Of a DNA stretch of 5,242 nt, positions 1-5,242 are shown one piece after another. The DNA is from Xanthomonas translucens pv. translucens DSM 18974. GTDB taxonomy: Bacteria > Pseudomonadota > Gammaproteobacteria > Xanthomonadales > Xanthomonadaceae. The position numbers were made by a program, and so were the translations under genes. The notes under the pieces were generated by a model, which ran no database searches, was not told the origin of the DNA, and saw only the letters and a list, made by a program, of their open reading frames with translations. Location: assembly GCF_000331775.1 (NCBI RefSeq), contig NZ_CAPJ01000068.1, positions 1-5,242 on the forward strand. Direction: 5' to 3'. The number at the start of each line of letters is the position of its first letter. Position 1 is the first letter of the stretch.

Positions 1-257
1 CTGGCGACGACGAAGATCGCCGCCTGGGCGAGGACGCCGTCGGGCAGCGCCAGGACGTGGCCACCGAGCGTCAGGGCATGCCCGGGTTGCACCAGCGGCA
101 CCAGGGCGACCGTGGCGACGACGCCGGCCAGCGCGCACAGCAACGACAGCGCGACGTACAGACAGATGCGCATCCGCTCGCCACGATCCAGGGTAGCGCT
201 GAACGCATGCAGCAGCGGCTGTGCCGGGTCGGGCACGGGGGTGTCGCGCTTGGTCAT
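1..257 (-). CDS. ABC exporter, N-terminal membrane part (partial, runs off left edge)
   Basis: The reading frame opens with ATG at 257-255 (MTKRDTPVPDPAQPLL) and stays open for 85 residues to the window edge, so only the N-terminus is visible. A short polar stretch with an amphipathic segment (LLHAFSATLDRGERMRI) is followed by a strongly hydrophobic stretch at about residues 31-55 (CLYVALSLLCALAGVVATVA), which fits a first transmembrane helix. A second hydrophobic run begins near residue 75. This pattern resembles the start of fused membrane/ATPase exporters (MsbA/LanT-like half transporters). No Walker motif is in the window, so the ABC assignment is inference from the N-terminal pattern. 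The gene follows the HPrK-like kinase on the same strand with a 135-base gap and is probably co-transcribed with it. The likely role is export of whatever the neighbouring enzymes modify. Another polytopic membrane protein is possible. Confidence 0.6.
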   Translation of the reverse strand, partial: MTKRDTPVPDPAQPLLHAFSATLDRGERMRICLYVALSLLCALAGVVATVALVPLVQPGHALTLGGHVLALPDGVLAQAAIFVVA

Positions 258-373
258 CGGTGGCGGCCTGGGAATGCCGGCTGTCCACTGGATGCCACAG
301 CTGGCGGCGGCGTCCGCGTGGCGACGCGGCGGCGGCCCTCGCCTGCGCGCGAAGCCATGCTCATGGGGCGCAT
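254..373 (-). other. Doubtful 39-codon ORF bridging the kinase and ABC genes
   Basis: A small frame starts with ATG at 373-371, 19 bases after the kinase stop, and ends with TGA at 256-254. That stop overlaps the ABC start codon as ATGA. The peptide starts MRPMSMASRAGEGRRR and ends in QPAFPGRHR. It is rich in Arg, Pro and Ala and has no signal peptide, no recognisable leader, and no Asp or Glu suitable as a lasso-ring acceptor after residue 12. The second half uses many codons ending in A or T (CCA, GCT, GCA, AGT, GGA, CGA), unlike the surrounding genes. A weak GAAGAG lies only about three bases before the ATG. The position suggests translational coupling, but the composition suggests noncoding spacer. 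I favour spacer. Confidence 0.15.
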
Positions 374-392
374 CCGCTCTTCGCCGCCGCGC

Positions 393-1466
393 TCATCGCA
401 GCAACTGCAGCAAGGCATCGACCGAGGCATCCGGATCCGCGCCGCGCTGCAGTTCGTACACGCCCAAGCGCTGCAGTTGGCGCGCGAACAGCGACCATCC
501 CGGTTGCGCGGCGGCATACGGCTGGTCGGCGATCAGGCGCTCGAGCAGCTCGTGCTCGGCGATGGGCCGCAACAGCTGCTGCGGATCCGCGGCGGCCGTG
601 CTGGAGACGAACACCGCCGCGGCCAGCTGCAACGGCGCGGGCGCAAGGCATGCGCGGCCATTGCGGATATCGACTTCGTGCTTGGCCACGCCGCTGCGGC
701 GCCGGATCGTCGGCGCGGCGGCGATCCATGCGCGCGTCGGCGCATCGACCAGCCGCAGCAGATCCGGCCGCAGATGCAGGAAGTTGCCGATGCCGGTGGC
801 GAGCATGCGCTGCGGCTCGACGAACAACGCATCCTCGGCGAGGAACTCCAGGCCGCGCAGCAGGCTGTGCAGGGCCAGCGTGGACTTGCCCGCACCACTG
901 GCGCCGAGCAGCAGCACGCCGCGCCCGCCGGCGCCGACACAGGCGCCATGCAGCGGCACCAGACCCATCACGCGCGTCGCCAGCACGAACACCGCGAACT
1001 CGATCAGTTCGTAGCGCACATGGTAGGGATGGGCGAGCATGTCTTCCGACACCACCAGCAGCGCCCTGCCCTGCTCCGGCGACAGCACCATGTAGTTTTC
1101 TGCGTCGATGACGCCGCACAACACGCCGGTACCCGCATGCGTGCGCACCGGCGGCGGTTCCAGCGCGAACACATAGGGCGCGTCATTGCGCGCGACCAGG
1201 TTCAGTTCGATGCGAAGCTCGGCGGCATCGTGAAGTTGGTGCGCCGGCACCCCGCCGAATGCCGCTTCGACCAGCTGCAGCAAGGCCTCGCTGTTGCTTT
1301 CGAAGCGGAAGCGGCAGCCCAGCAGCTGCTTGCTGAGCACGTGGTCGCGCCGCCGCCGCTCGTGGAACGGATCGGCGGCCACGCCAGCATGCGTTGCGCC
1401 GGGGCTGGCCACAGGCGCCCAGCGTTGCGTGCGCACGGTCGAGAGCGGCATCGGCATTGAATCCAT
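393..1466 (-). CDS. HPr kinase-like (HprK-related) protein kinase
   Basis: This gene encodes 357 residues from ATG at 1466-1464 (MDSMPMPLSTVRTQRW) to TGA at 395-393. Residues about 48-165 form a family-type N-terminal region (LLGCRFRFESNSEALLQLVE onward). The kinase core follows: PLHGA at 171-175 with His173, a Walker A loop GASGAGKST at 188-196 with Lys194, then FLAEDALFVEP with Glu211-Asp212. In HPr kinase/phosphorylase of Lactobacillus casei, as I recall it, the catalytic His, P-loop Lys and Asp-Asp pair are at 140, 161 and 178-179. The spacings here (21, then 17-18) match exactly, but the first Asp is Glu. Such relatives phosphorylate peptides in some lasso-peptide clusters; they are not the PTS regulator. 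No HPr or PTS gene is nearby. There is no clear Shine-Dalgarno. In-frame ATGs at residues 4 and 6 and an upstream ATG at 1631 are alternative starts. The ABC gene lies downstream on the same strand. The substrate is unknown. Confidence 0.85.
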   Translation of the reverse strand: MDSMPMPLSTVRTQRWAPVASPGATHAGVAADPFHERRRRDHVLSKQLLGCRFRFESNSEALLQLVEAAFGGVPAHQLHDAAELRIELNLVARNDAPYVFALEPPPVRTHAGTGVLCGVIDAENYMVLSPEQGRALLVVSEDMLAHPYHVRYELIEFAVFVLATRVMGLVPLHGACVGAGGRGVLLLGASGAGKSTLALHSLLRGLEFLAEDALFVEPQRMLATGIGNFLHLRPDLLRLVDAPTRAWIAAAPTIRRRSGVAKHEVDIRNGRACLAPAPLQLAAAVFVSSTAAADPQQLLRPIAEHELLERLIADQPYAAAQPGWSLFARQLQRLGVYELQRGADPDASVDALLQLLR

Positions 1467-1676
1467 GGGGGTCGATATGCGTGAGTGCGCGCAGCGGCGA
1501 CAAAGGTTGCGCGGCAGGCGCCGCAGTGCGCTGTCGGCCGCGCACGCCGCTGCGCCGGTGCAGCGCGCACAACCAAACACGGCGATGGCGGCACTTACGG
1601 CACGGCCACCTGTGCGCGGCCACTGCTGCATGCGCCGCGGCCTTCGTTGCCGGCGCCGAACGAGACCCTTCCGCCG
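1467..1676. promoter_or_regulatory. Divergent intergenic region between kinase and radical SAM genes
   Basis: The 210 bases between two outward-facing start codons should hold the promoters for both the kinase/ABC unit and the radical SAM/nucleotidyltransferase unit. That follows from the gene layout, not from a recognised motif. Toward the kinase, TTGTCG and CATATC separated by 18 bases lie just upstream of the ATG, but the match to a sigma-70 promoter is weak (about 4/6 and 3/6). Neither start codon has a convincing Shine-Dalgarno. The region is slightly less GC-biased around 1570-1600 (CACAACCAAACACGG). No operator palindrome, riboswitch or convincing small gene was found on either strand. 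Confidence 0.4.
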
Positions 1677-3173
1677 ATGCCAAAGATCCAGGTCAGCCAT
1701 TCCTATTTCCTGCGCTACGATCCCAAACAATGGGAGCGCGGCAAGCCGTATCCGCCGCTGGCCACGCTGCAGGTAGCCACGCTGCTGCGGCGGCACGGGC
1801 ACGCGGTGACGCTGTTCGACGCGATGCTGGCCGACGGCGTGGAGGACTACCAGGCCTCGCTGCACGCCGCGCAGCCGGACCTGGTGGTGTTCTACGAGGA
1901 CAACTTCAATTTCCTGACCAAGATGTGCCTGAGCCGGATGCGCGAGGCCGCCTGCCGGATGATCGGCGAGGCGCGTGCCGCCGGCAGCCGGGTGATCGTG
2001 GCCGGCTCCGACGCATCCGACCATCCCGAAGCGTTCCTGGCGGCCGGTGCGCACGCGGTGCTGATCGGCGAAGGCATCGCTGCGCTGCTGCAACTGGTCG
2101 AGCGGCTGCAGCAAACGCCGGACCTGGATGCCGCGGCCTGGCTGGCAGATGTGGCCGATATCGCCACCGCCGCGCTGCCGCAACTCAACCGCGCGCAGAT
2201 CGGCGCGCGGCCGCCGGACCCACGCTTGTCGGGGCTGGCCGCCTGGGACCTGGTCGATATCGAGCGCTACCGGCGCCTATGGCTGCAGAGGCACGGCTAT
2301 TTCAGCCTGAACATGGCCGCCTCGCGCGGTTGCCCGTTCCGCTGCAACTGGTGCGCCAAGCCGATCTGGGGCAACCACTACAAGCGCCGCAGCGCGCCGG
2401 AAGTGGCTGCGGAAATGATCTACCTCAAGCGCGCCTTCGCCCCCGACCATATCTGGATGGCCGACGACATCTTCGGTTTCCACATCGACTGGGTGGAAGA
2501 ATTCGCCGCGGTGCTGGCTGCGGCCGATGGCTCGATTCCGTTCACCATCCAGACCCGCGCCGATCTCGGCAGCGAACGCATGGCCGACGCGCTGGCCCGC
2601 GCCGGTTGCGCGGAAGCATGGATCGGCGCGGAAAGCGGCAGCCAGCGCATCCTCGACAAGATGACCAAAGGCACCGCGGTGGAGGACGTGATCGGCGCCC
2701 GCCAGCGCCTGGGCGTACAAGGCATCCGCGTCGGCTTCTTCCTGCAGCTCGGCTACCTGGACGAGCAACTGGACGACATCCTCGCCACCCGCGCGCTGGT
2801 GGCGAAGGCGCGTCCGGACGACATCGGCGTCAGCGTGTCGTACCCACTGCCAGGAACCAAGTTCTACCAGCAAGTGAAGAACCAGCTCGGCCGCAAGACC
2901 CATTGGCAGGACAGCGACGACCTGGCGATGATGTTCCATGGCGCCTATGACTCGGAGTTCTATCGGCGCGTGCGCGATCTGCTGCACCGGCAGGTGAACC
3001 TGCAGTGCAGCGAGGACACGCGGCAACCGCACGATTATGCGCGGGACTTGGCAGCACTGGATGCGCAGTGGCAGACGCTGATCGCCAGCGAAGGCAGGCA
3101 CCGGACCGACGCCGCCAGGCCCTCGGTAATCCCTGACTGCGACCGCGGCATCCCGCTGCTGCAACGCCAATGA
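1677..3173 (+). CDS. B12-binding-domain radical SAM enzyme
   Basis: The protein has 498 residues. ATG at 1677 is chosen because MPKIQVSHSYFLRYD leads straight into the family fold; upstream in-frame codons give unlikely low-complexity sequence. Residues about 1-150 look like a cobalamin-binding Rossmann domain: PYPPLATLQVATLLRRHGH near 24-42, VIVAGSD at 106-112 and LIGEG at 129-133. The DxHxxG cobalamin-histidine motif is absent, as in many radical SAM relatives. The radical SAM core follows, with SRGCPFRCNWC carrying Cys219, Cys223 and Cys226 (CxxxCxxC, the 4Fe-4S site), MADDIF at 261-266, and AWIGAESGSQRILDKM with GAESGS at 317-322, typical of the BchE-like B12 radical SAM group. A helical C-terminal region from about 400 ends in a variable tail (RPSVIPDCDRGIPLLQRQ). 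Relatives carry out methylations and carbon-carbon or ring chemistry using 5'-deoxyadenosyl radicals. The substrate cannot be read from sequence. The stop overlaps the next gene's start, so the two are one operon. Confidence 0.88.
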   Translation: MPKIQVSHSYFLRYDPKQWERGKPYPPLATLQVATLLRRHGHAVTLFDAMLADGVEDYQASLHAAQPDLVVFYEDNFNFLTKMCLSRMREAACRMIGEARAAGSRVIVAGSDASDHPEAFLAAGAHAVLIGEGIAALLQLVERLQQTPDLDAAAWLADVADIATAALPQLNRAQIGARPPDPRLSGLAAWDLVDIERYRRLWLQRHGYFSLNMAASRGCPFRCNWCAKPIWGNHYKRRSAPEVAAEMIYLKRAFAPDHIWMADDIFGFHIDWVEEFAAVLAAADGSIPFTIQTRADLGSERMADALARAGCAEAWIGAESGSQRILDKMTKGTAVEDVIGARQRLGVQGIRVGFFLQLGYLDEQLDDILATRALVAKARPDDIGVSVSYPLPGTKFYQQVKNQLGRKTHWQDSDDLAMMFHGAYDSEFYRRVRDLLHRQVNLQCSEDTRQPHDYARDLAALDAQWQTLIASEGRHRTDAARPSVIPDCDRGIPLLQRQ

Positions 3174-4447
3174 CCGTGCACGCGACAGCGCAAGCGCATG
3201 CGCCCTGCTCCACCAACCCCCTCGACGACCGCGCAGTGCAGCCCGCATTGAAGCAGGTCGGCAAGGGCCTGCGCCTGGCAACGGAAACCCTGGCGCGCGA
3301 GCTGGCGCGGCCGGGCAACGCGATGCCGCAGTGGAACCGGCTGCAATGGCAGCTGGCCGCGGCGGCGACCGCCGCGCACGGCATCGGGCCGTTGCTGAGC
3401 CGGCGGTCGGTGTGGCCCGATCGCGACTGGAGCGCGTTCCTGGCCGGGCAGCGCGAGCACGTCGCCCACCGCTACCGGCGCATCGCTGCGCTGCTGCAAC
3501 GGATCGATACGCTGGCGCAGGCCGCCGGCGTGGCGATCGTGCCGCTGAAGGGCGCGGCCTTGCACGCGCAAGGCCTGTACCTGCCGGGCGACCGGCCGAT
3601 GGCCGACATCGACCTGCTGGTGCGCGCCGAAGACGCCGCGCAGGTGGGCGCGCTGCTGGGCGAGCTCGGTTACGTGGCCGAATTCGCGCAGTGGAAGCAC
3701 CAGACCTTCCGCCCGGCGCAGGCGCAGCCCGTCGCCAGCCTGGGCGAACATCGCGACACGCCGATCAACATCGAGCTGCACCTGCGCATCCAGGAACGGC
3801 TGCCGCTGACCACCGTCGATATCAGCGAGCGGGTGTTCCCGCGCGACAGCCGCCCGGGGCTGAATCCCTATCCATGCAACGGCGCGCTGATGAGCCATCT
3901 GCTGCTGCATGCGGCCGGCGGCATCTGCGGCCGCAGCCTGCGCCTGATGCATCTGCACGACATCGCACTGCTGGCCACGCGGCTGAGCGGCAAGGACTGG
4001 CGGGTGCTGTGCGACGCCACCGATGGCGCGCCGTGGTGGGCGTGGCCGCCCTTGCAACTGATGCTGCGCTACTACCGTACGGCGATTCCGAAAGCGGTGT
4101 TGGCACAGTTGCGCGCGCAGTGTCCGCCGCTGCTGCGGCTGGTGTCGCGGCGGCTGGACCTGACCCGCGCCTCGTGCTCGCAGCTGTGGCTGCCGGCGCT
4201 GCCCGGGATCGAGTGGGCGCGCTCGCTCGGCGAGATGCTGCGCTATCTGCGGCAGCGGCTGCAGCCGTCGCAGGAGAGCCGGCAGGAGCGCGCCGAGATG
4301 ATCCGCACCCAGCTGTGGCTGCAGGGCCAATCCTGGGTCGCCCTGCCGCAGCGGCGGCGCGTGCTGCTGCGCCTGCTGCGGCCGGTGCCGCGCATGGATA
4401 CCCTGTATGCGGTGCGCAGCGCCTTGCAGGGGTATGCGCCGGGTTAG
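3170..4447 (+). CDS. Nucleotidyltransferase-fold protein (NTP_transf_5 type)
   Basis: The gene encodes 425 residues, from ATG at 3170 (the A of the ATGA overlap with the radical SAM stop) to TAG at 4445-4447. There is no Shine-Dalgarno, so translation probably depends on coupling to the upstream gene. After about 75 helical N-terminal residues, the signature is IVPLKGAAL (Lys127-Gly128), then LPGDRPMADIDLLV with Arg142, Met144, Asp146 and Asp148. This is the GxRxMxDxDLLV nucleotidyltransferase motif with the two metal-binding aspartates. NIELHLRI with Glu202 and His204 is a candidate third acidic position. The C-terminal half is helical and Leu/Arg-rich (LLRYYRTAIPKAVLAQL and onward). Homologues occur with HPrK-like kinases in some lasso-peptide clusters (pseudomycoidin type), where one is reported to act after phosphorylation, and also near exopolysaccharide loci. 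The transferred group and acceptor here are unknown. Both key aspartates are present, so it is probably active. Confidence 0.85.
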   Translation: MTVHATAQAHAPCSTNPLDDRAVQPALKQVGKGLRLATETLARELARPGNAMPQWNRLQWQLAAAATAAHGIGPLLSRRSVWPDRDWSAFLAGQREHVAHRYRRIAALLQRIDTLAQAAGVAIVPLKGAALHAQGLYLPGDRPMADIDLLVRAEDAAQVGALLGELGYVAEFAQWKHQTFRPAQAQPVASLGEHRDTPINIELHLRIQERLPLTTVDISERVFPRDSRPGLNPYPCNGALMSHLLLHAAGGICGRSLRLMHLHDIALLATRLSGKDWRVLCDATDGAPWWAWPPLQLMLRYYRTAIPKAVLAQLRAQCPPLLRLVSRRLDLTRASCSQLWLPALPGIEWARSLGEMLRYLRQRLQPSQESRQERAEMIRTQLWLQGQSWVALPQRRRVLLRLLRPVPRMDTLYAVRSALQGYAPG

Positions 4448-4470
4448 GTAGCCGCGGCTTCAGCCGCGAC
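4448..4470 (+). repeat. REP-like palindromic repeat, copy 1
   Basis: GTAGCCGCGGCTTCAGCC leads to CGCGAC, directly after the nucleotidyltransferase stop. Arms CGCGGCT (4453-4459) and AGCCGCG (4462-4468) form a perfect 7-bp stem. There is no T-tract, so it is not a standard intrinsic terminator, though the hairpin may limit read-through. It resembles the GTAGGAGCGGCTTCAGCCGCGAC-type repeat known across Xanthomonadaceae genomes, with CC replacing GG near the 5' end. Confidence 0.75.
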
Positions 4471-4504
4471 AACGTCCGAAGCCGAAAGGCCCGCCGCTGC
4501 GCTC

Positions 4505-4529
4505 GCCGCGTCTGAAGTCGCTCCTACAA
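4505..4529 (-). repeat. REP-like palindromic repeat, copy 2 (inverted)
   Basis: Read on the minus strand it begins TTGTAGGAGCGACTTCAGAC and continues GCGG, the same family as copy 1 but in opposite orientation. The 3' arm is imperfect (AGAC-GCGG where AGTCGCGAC is expected), so the stem is degenerate. An 8-bp inverted pair, CTCGCCGC (4502-4509) and GCGGCGAG (4553-4560), brackets the stretch between copies 2 and 3. Confidence 0.7.
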
Positions 4530-4567
4530 GGGCTCCCCACCGGCGCCCTGGAGCGGCGAGGCCTCTT

Positions 4568-4590
4568 GTGGGAGGGACTTCAGTCCCGAC
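4568..4590 (+). repeat. REP-like palindromic repeat, copy 3
   Basis: GTGGGAGGGACTTCAGTCCC followed by GAC is a plus-oriented copy with stem GGGACT (4574-4579) and AGTCCC (4582-4587). The change from GCGACT to GGGACT in one arm is matched by AGTCCC in the other. Such compensating change suggests selection or copying of a hairpin-forming unit. Confidence 0.72.
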
Positions 4591-4624
4591 TGCATGCCGG
4601 TTCGGAACATTCACCACTTCGCTT

Positions 4625-4651
4625 GTCGCGGCTGAAGACAGTTGCTCCTAC
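4625..4651 (-). repeat. REP-like palindromic repeat, copy 4 (inverted, with small insertion)
   Basis: On the minus strand it reads GTAGGAGCAACTGTCTTCAG and then CCGCGAC. It matches the family except for about four extra bases (TGTC) between the 5' arm and TTCAG, and an arm mismatch. It lies 15 bases beyond the glycosyltransferase stop codon, so it sits in that gene's 3' flank. Confidence 0.68.
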
Positions 4652-4666
4652 ATTGGAGCCGGGTGC

Positions 4667-5242
4667 TCACGCGCTCTGCGGACACAGCTGCCGGTACAGC
4701 GTGTTGAAGCGGCGCACGGTGTGCTCGGCATCCTCGCGCACCGCGCGGCACTGCGCCGACCAGGCCAGGCGCAGGCGCAGTTCGTCGTCGGTCAGGACCT
4801 GGCGCAGGGCGTCGGCCAGGCCGGCCCAGTCGCCGGTCGGCACCGCCAGCGCCGCCGACGGCGCCCATTCCAGCAGGTGCCCTACCGCGGTGCCGACGGT
4901 GGGCACGCCGGCCACCGCCGCTTCCAGCAACACCAGCGGTCCGGCTTCGTGCAGCGAGGACAGCACCAGCAGATCGGCGGCCTCCACCAGCGGGCGCAGT
5001 TCGCGCTGGGTCTTGAAACCGAGGAAGCGCACCTGCTGCGACAGCCCGAGCTGCGCGACCAGGCGCTGCATCTGGCCGTCGAGCGTGTCCACGCCGACCA
5101 TGTCGATCCGGAACGCGACCCCGGCGCGCGCCAGCGCCGCCAGTGCGCGCAGCAGCGTCGGCTGGTCCTTGACCCGGTTGAGGCTGGCCACGTGCAGCAA
5201 GCGCGCGGTGCCGCCATCGCGGCGACGCGGCGCGCGCGGCGG
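4667..5242 (-). CDS. Family 4 (GT-B) glycosyltransferase, C-terminal part (partial, enters from right edge)
   Basis: The frame is open from the right window edge to TGA at 4669-4667, giving 191 visible residues; the true start is outside. It begins PPRAPRRRDGG and then enters the donor-binding domain with LLHVASLNRVKDQPTLL, whose Lys lies at the usual nucleotide-sugar phosphate position. RFLGFKTQRELRPLVEAADL and LVLSSLHEAGPLVLLEA follow, with the ExxxxxxxE signature (glutamates encoded at 4948-4946 and 4924-4922). GVPTVGTAVGHLLEW and ALAVPTGDWAGLADAL complete the typical retaining GT4 C-terminal domain. The protein transfers a sugar from a nucleotide donor to an unknown acceptor, probably in the cytoplasm or at the inner membrane face. 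The gene is convergent with the nucleotidyltransferase gene and is a separate transcription unit, so a shared role with it is only a possibility. A TTG at 5200 is an apparent start in frame but lies inside the conserved domain and is not the real one. Confidence 0.88.
   Translation of the reverse strand, partial: PPRAPRRRDGGTARLLHVASLNRVKDQPTLLRALAALARAGVAFRIDMVGVDTLDGQMQRLVAQLGLSQQVRFLGFKTQRELRPLVEAADLLVLSSLHEAGPLVLLEAAVAGVPTVGTAVGHLLEWAPSAALAVPTGDWAGLADALRQVLTDDELRLRLAWSAQCRAVREDAEHTVRRFNTLYRQLCPQSA

Noticed and set aside
57..1460. Long plus-strand open frame opposite the kinase
   Set aside because: It is antisense to a gene with clear kinase motifs. The product is Arg/Gln/His-rich with no domain, as expected for a shadow frame in GC-rich DNA.
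1472..1507. TTGTCG / CATATC promoter for the kinase
   Set aside because: The match to consensus is weak and of a kind expected by chance, and its -10 would be very close to the start codon. It is mentioned only within the intergenic entry.
1485..1676. Upstream GTG start for the radical SAM gene
   Set aside because: The 64 extra residues are low-complexity and unlike the family's N-terminus, while MPKIQVSHSYF at 1677 begins the fold directly.
1478..1776. Small plus-strand frames in the divergent gap as precursor peptides (for example from ATG 1585)
   Set aside because: They are Arg/Cys-rich, run well into the radical SAM gene, and lack a leader/core layout.
1467..2183. Further upstream extension of the kinase frame into the radical SAM gene
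   Set aside because: It overlaps the opposite-strand radical SAM gene, which has strong motifs. Only the part up to 1631 could be considered at all.
2277..4330. Long minus-strand frames opposite the radical SAM and nucleotidyltransferase genes
   Set aside because: They give Arg/Ala/Gln-rich products with no recognisable domain and are fully antisense to genes with intact catalytic motifs.
4448..4651. CRISPR array
   Set aside because: The repeats alternate in orientation, differ in sequence, and are only four; this is a REP/BIME pattern, not direct repeats with uniform spacers.
4611..4868. Minus-strand frame overlapping the glycosyltransferase 3' end
   Set aside because: It runs in a different frame from the conserved GT domain and through the repeat, with no domain of its own.

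Overview
The window is very GC-rich bacterial DNA with strong G/C third-position bias. It looks like a member of the Xanthomonadaceae (Xanthomonas, Stenotrophomonas or a relative). The clearest lineage mark is a set of short repeats near 4448-4651 of the GTAGGAGCG-ACTTCAG-TCGCGAC type, which is common between genes in that family. Genus and species cannot be fixed from this window alone.

Layout. (1) Positions 1-257, minus strand: the first 85 residues of an ABC-exporter-like membrane protein that runs off the left edge. (2) Positions 393-1466, minus strand: a kinase-like protein related to HPr kinase/phosphorylase, with an intact P-loop. It is transcribed toward the ABC gene, with a 135-base gap that holds one doubtful 39-codon ORF. 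(3) Positions 1467-1676: a divergent intergenic region that should hold both promoters. (4) Positions 1677-3173, plus strand: a B12-binding-type radical SAM enzyme with a CxxxCxxC cluster motif. (5) Positions 3170-4447, plus strand: a NTP_transf_5-type nucleotidyltransferase-fold protein, joined to the radical SAM gene by an ATGA stop/start overlap. (6) Positions 4448-4666: four REP-like palindromic repeats in alternating orientation. (7) Positions 4667-5242, minus strand: the C-terminal half of a GT-B family 4 glycosyltransferase that enters from the right edge and converges on the nucleotidyltransferase gene.

Working together. An ABC exporter, an HPrK-like kinase, a NTP_transf_5 protein and a radical SAM enzyme sit in two back-to-back transcription units around a shared promoter region. 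Kinase plus nucleotidyltransferase plus exporter is a combination known from some lasso-peptide clusters (paeninodin and pseudomycoidin types), where the kinase phosphorylates the peptide. HPrK-related kinases with similar nucleotidyltransferases also occur near exosortase/exopolysaccharide loci. I infer a small-molecule or peptide modification-and-export locus. No precursor peptide, asparagine-synthetase-like cyclase, PqqD-like protein or leader peptidase is visible here, so the product is unknown. The glycosyltransferase may or may not belong to the same system, because it is in its own oppositely oriented unit beyond the repeats.
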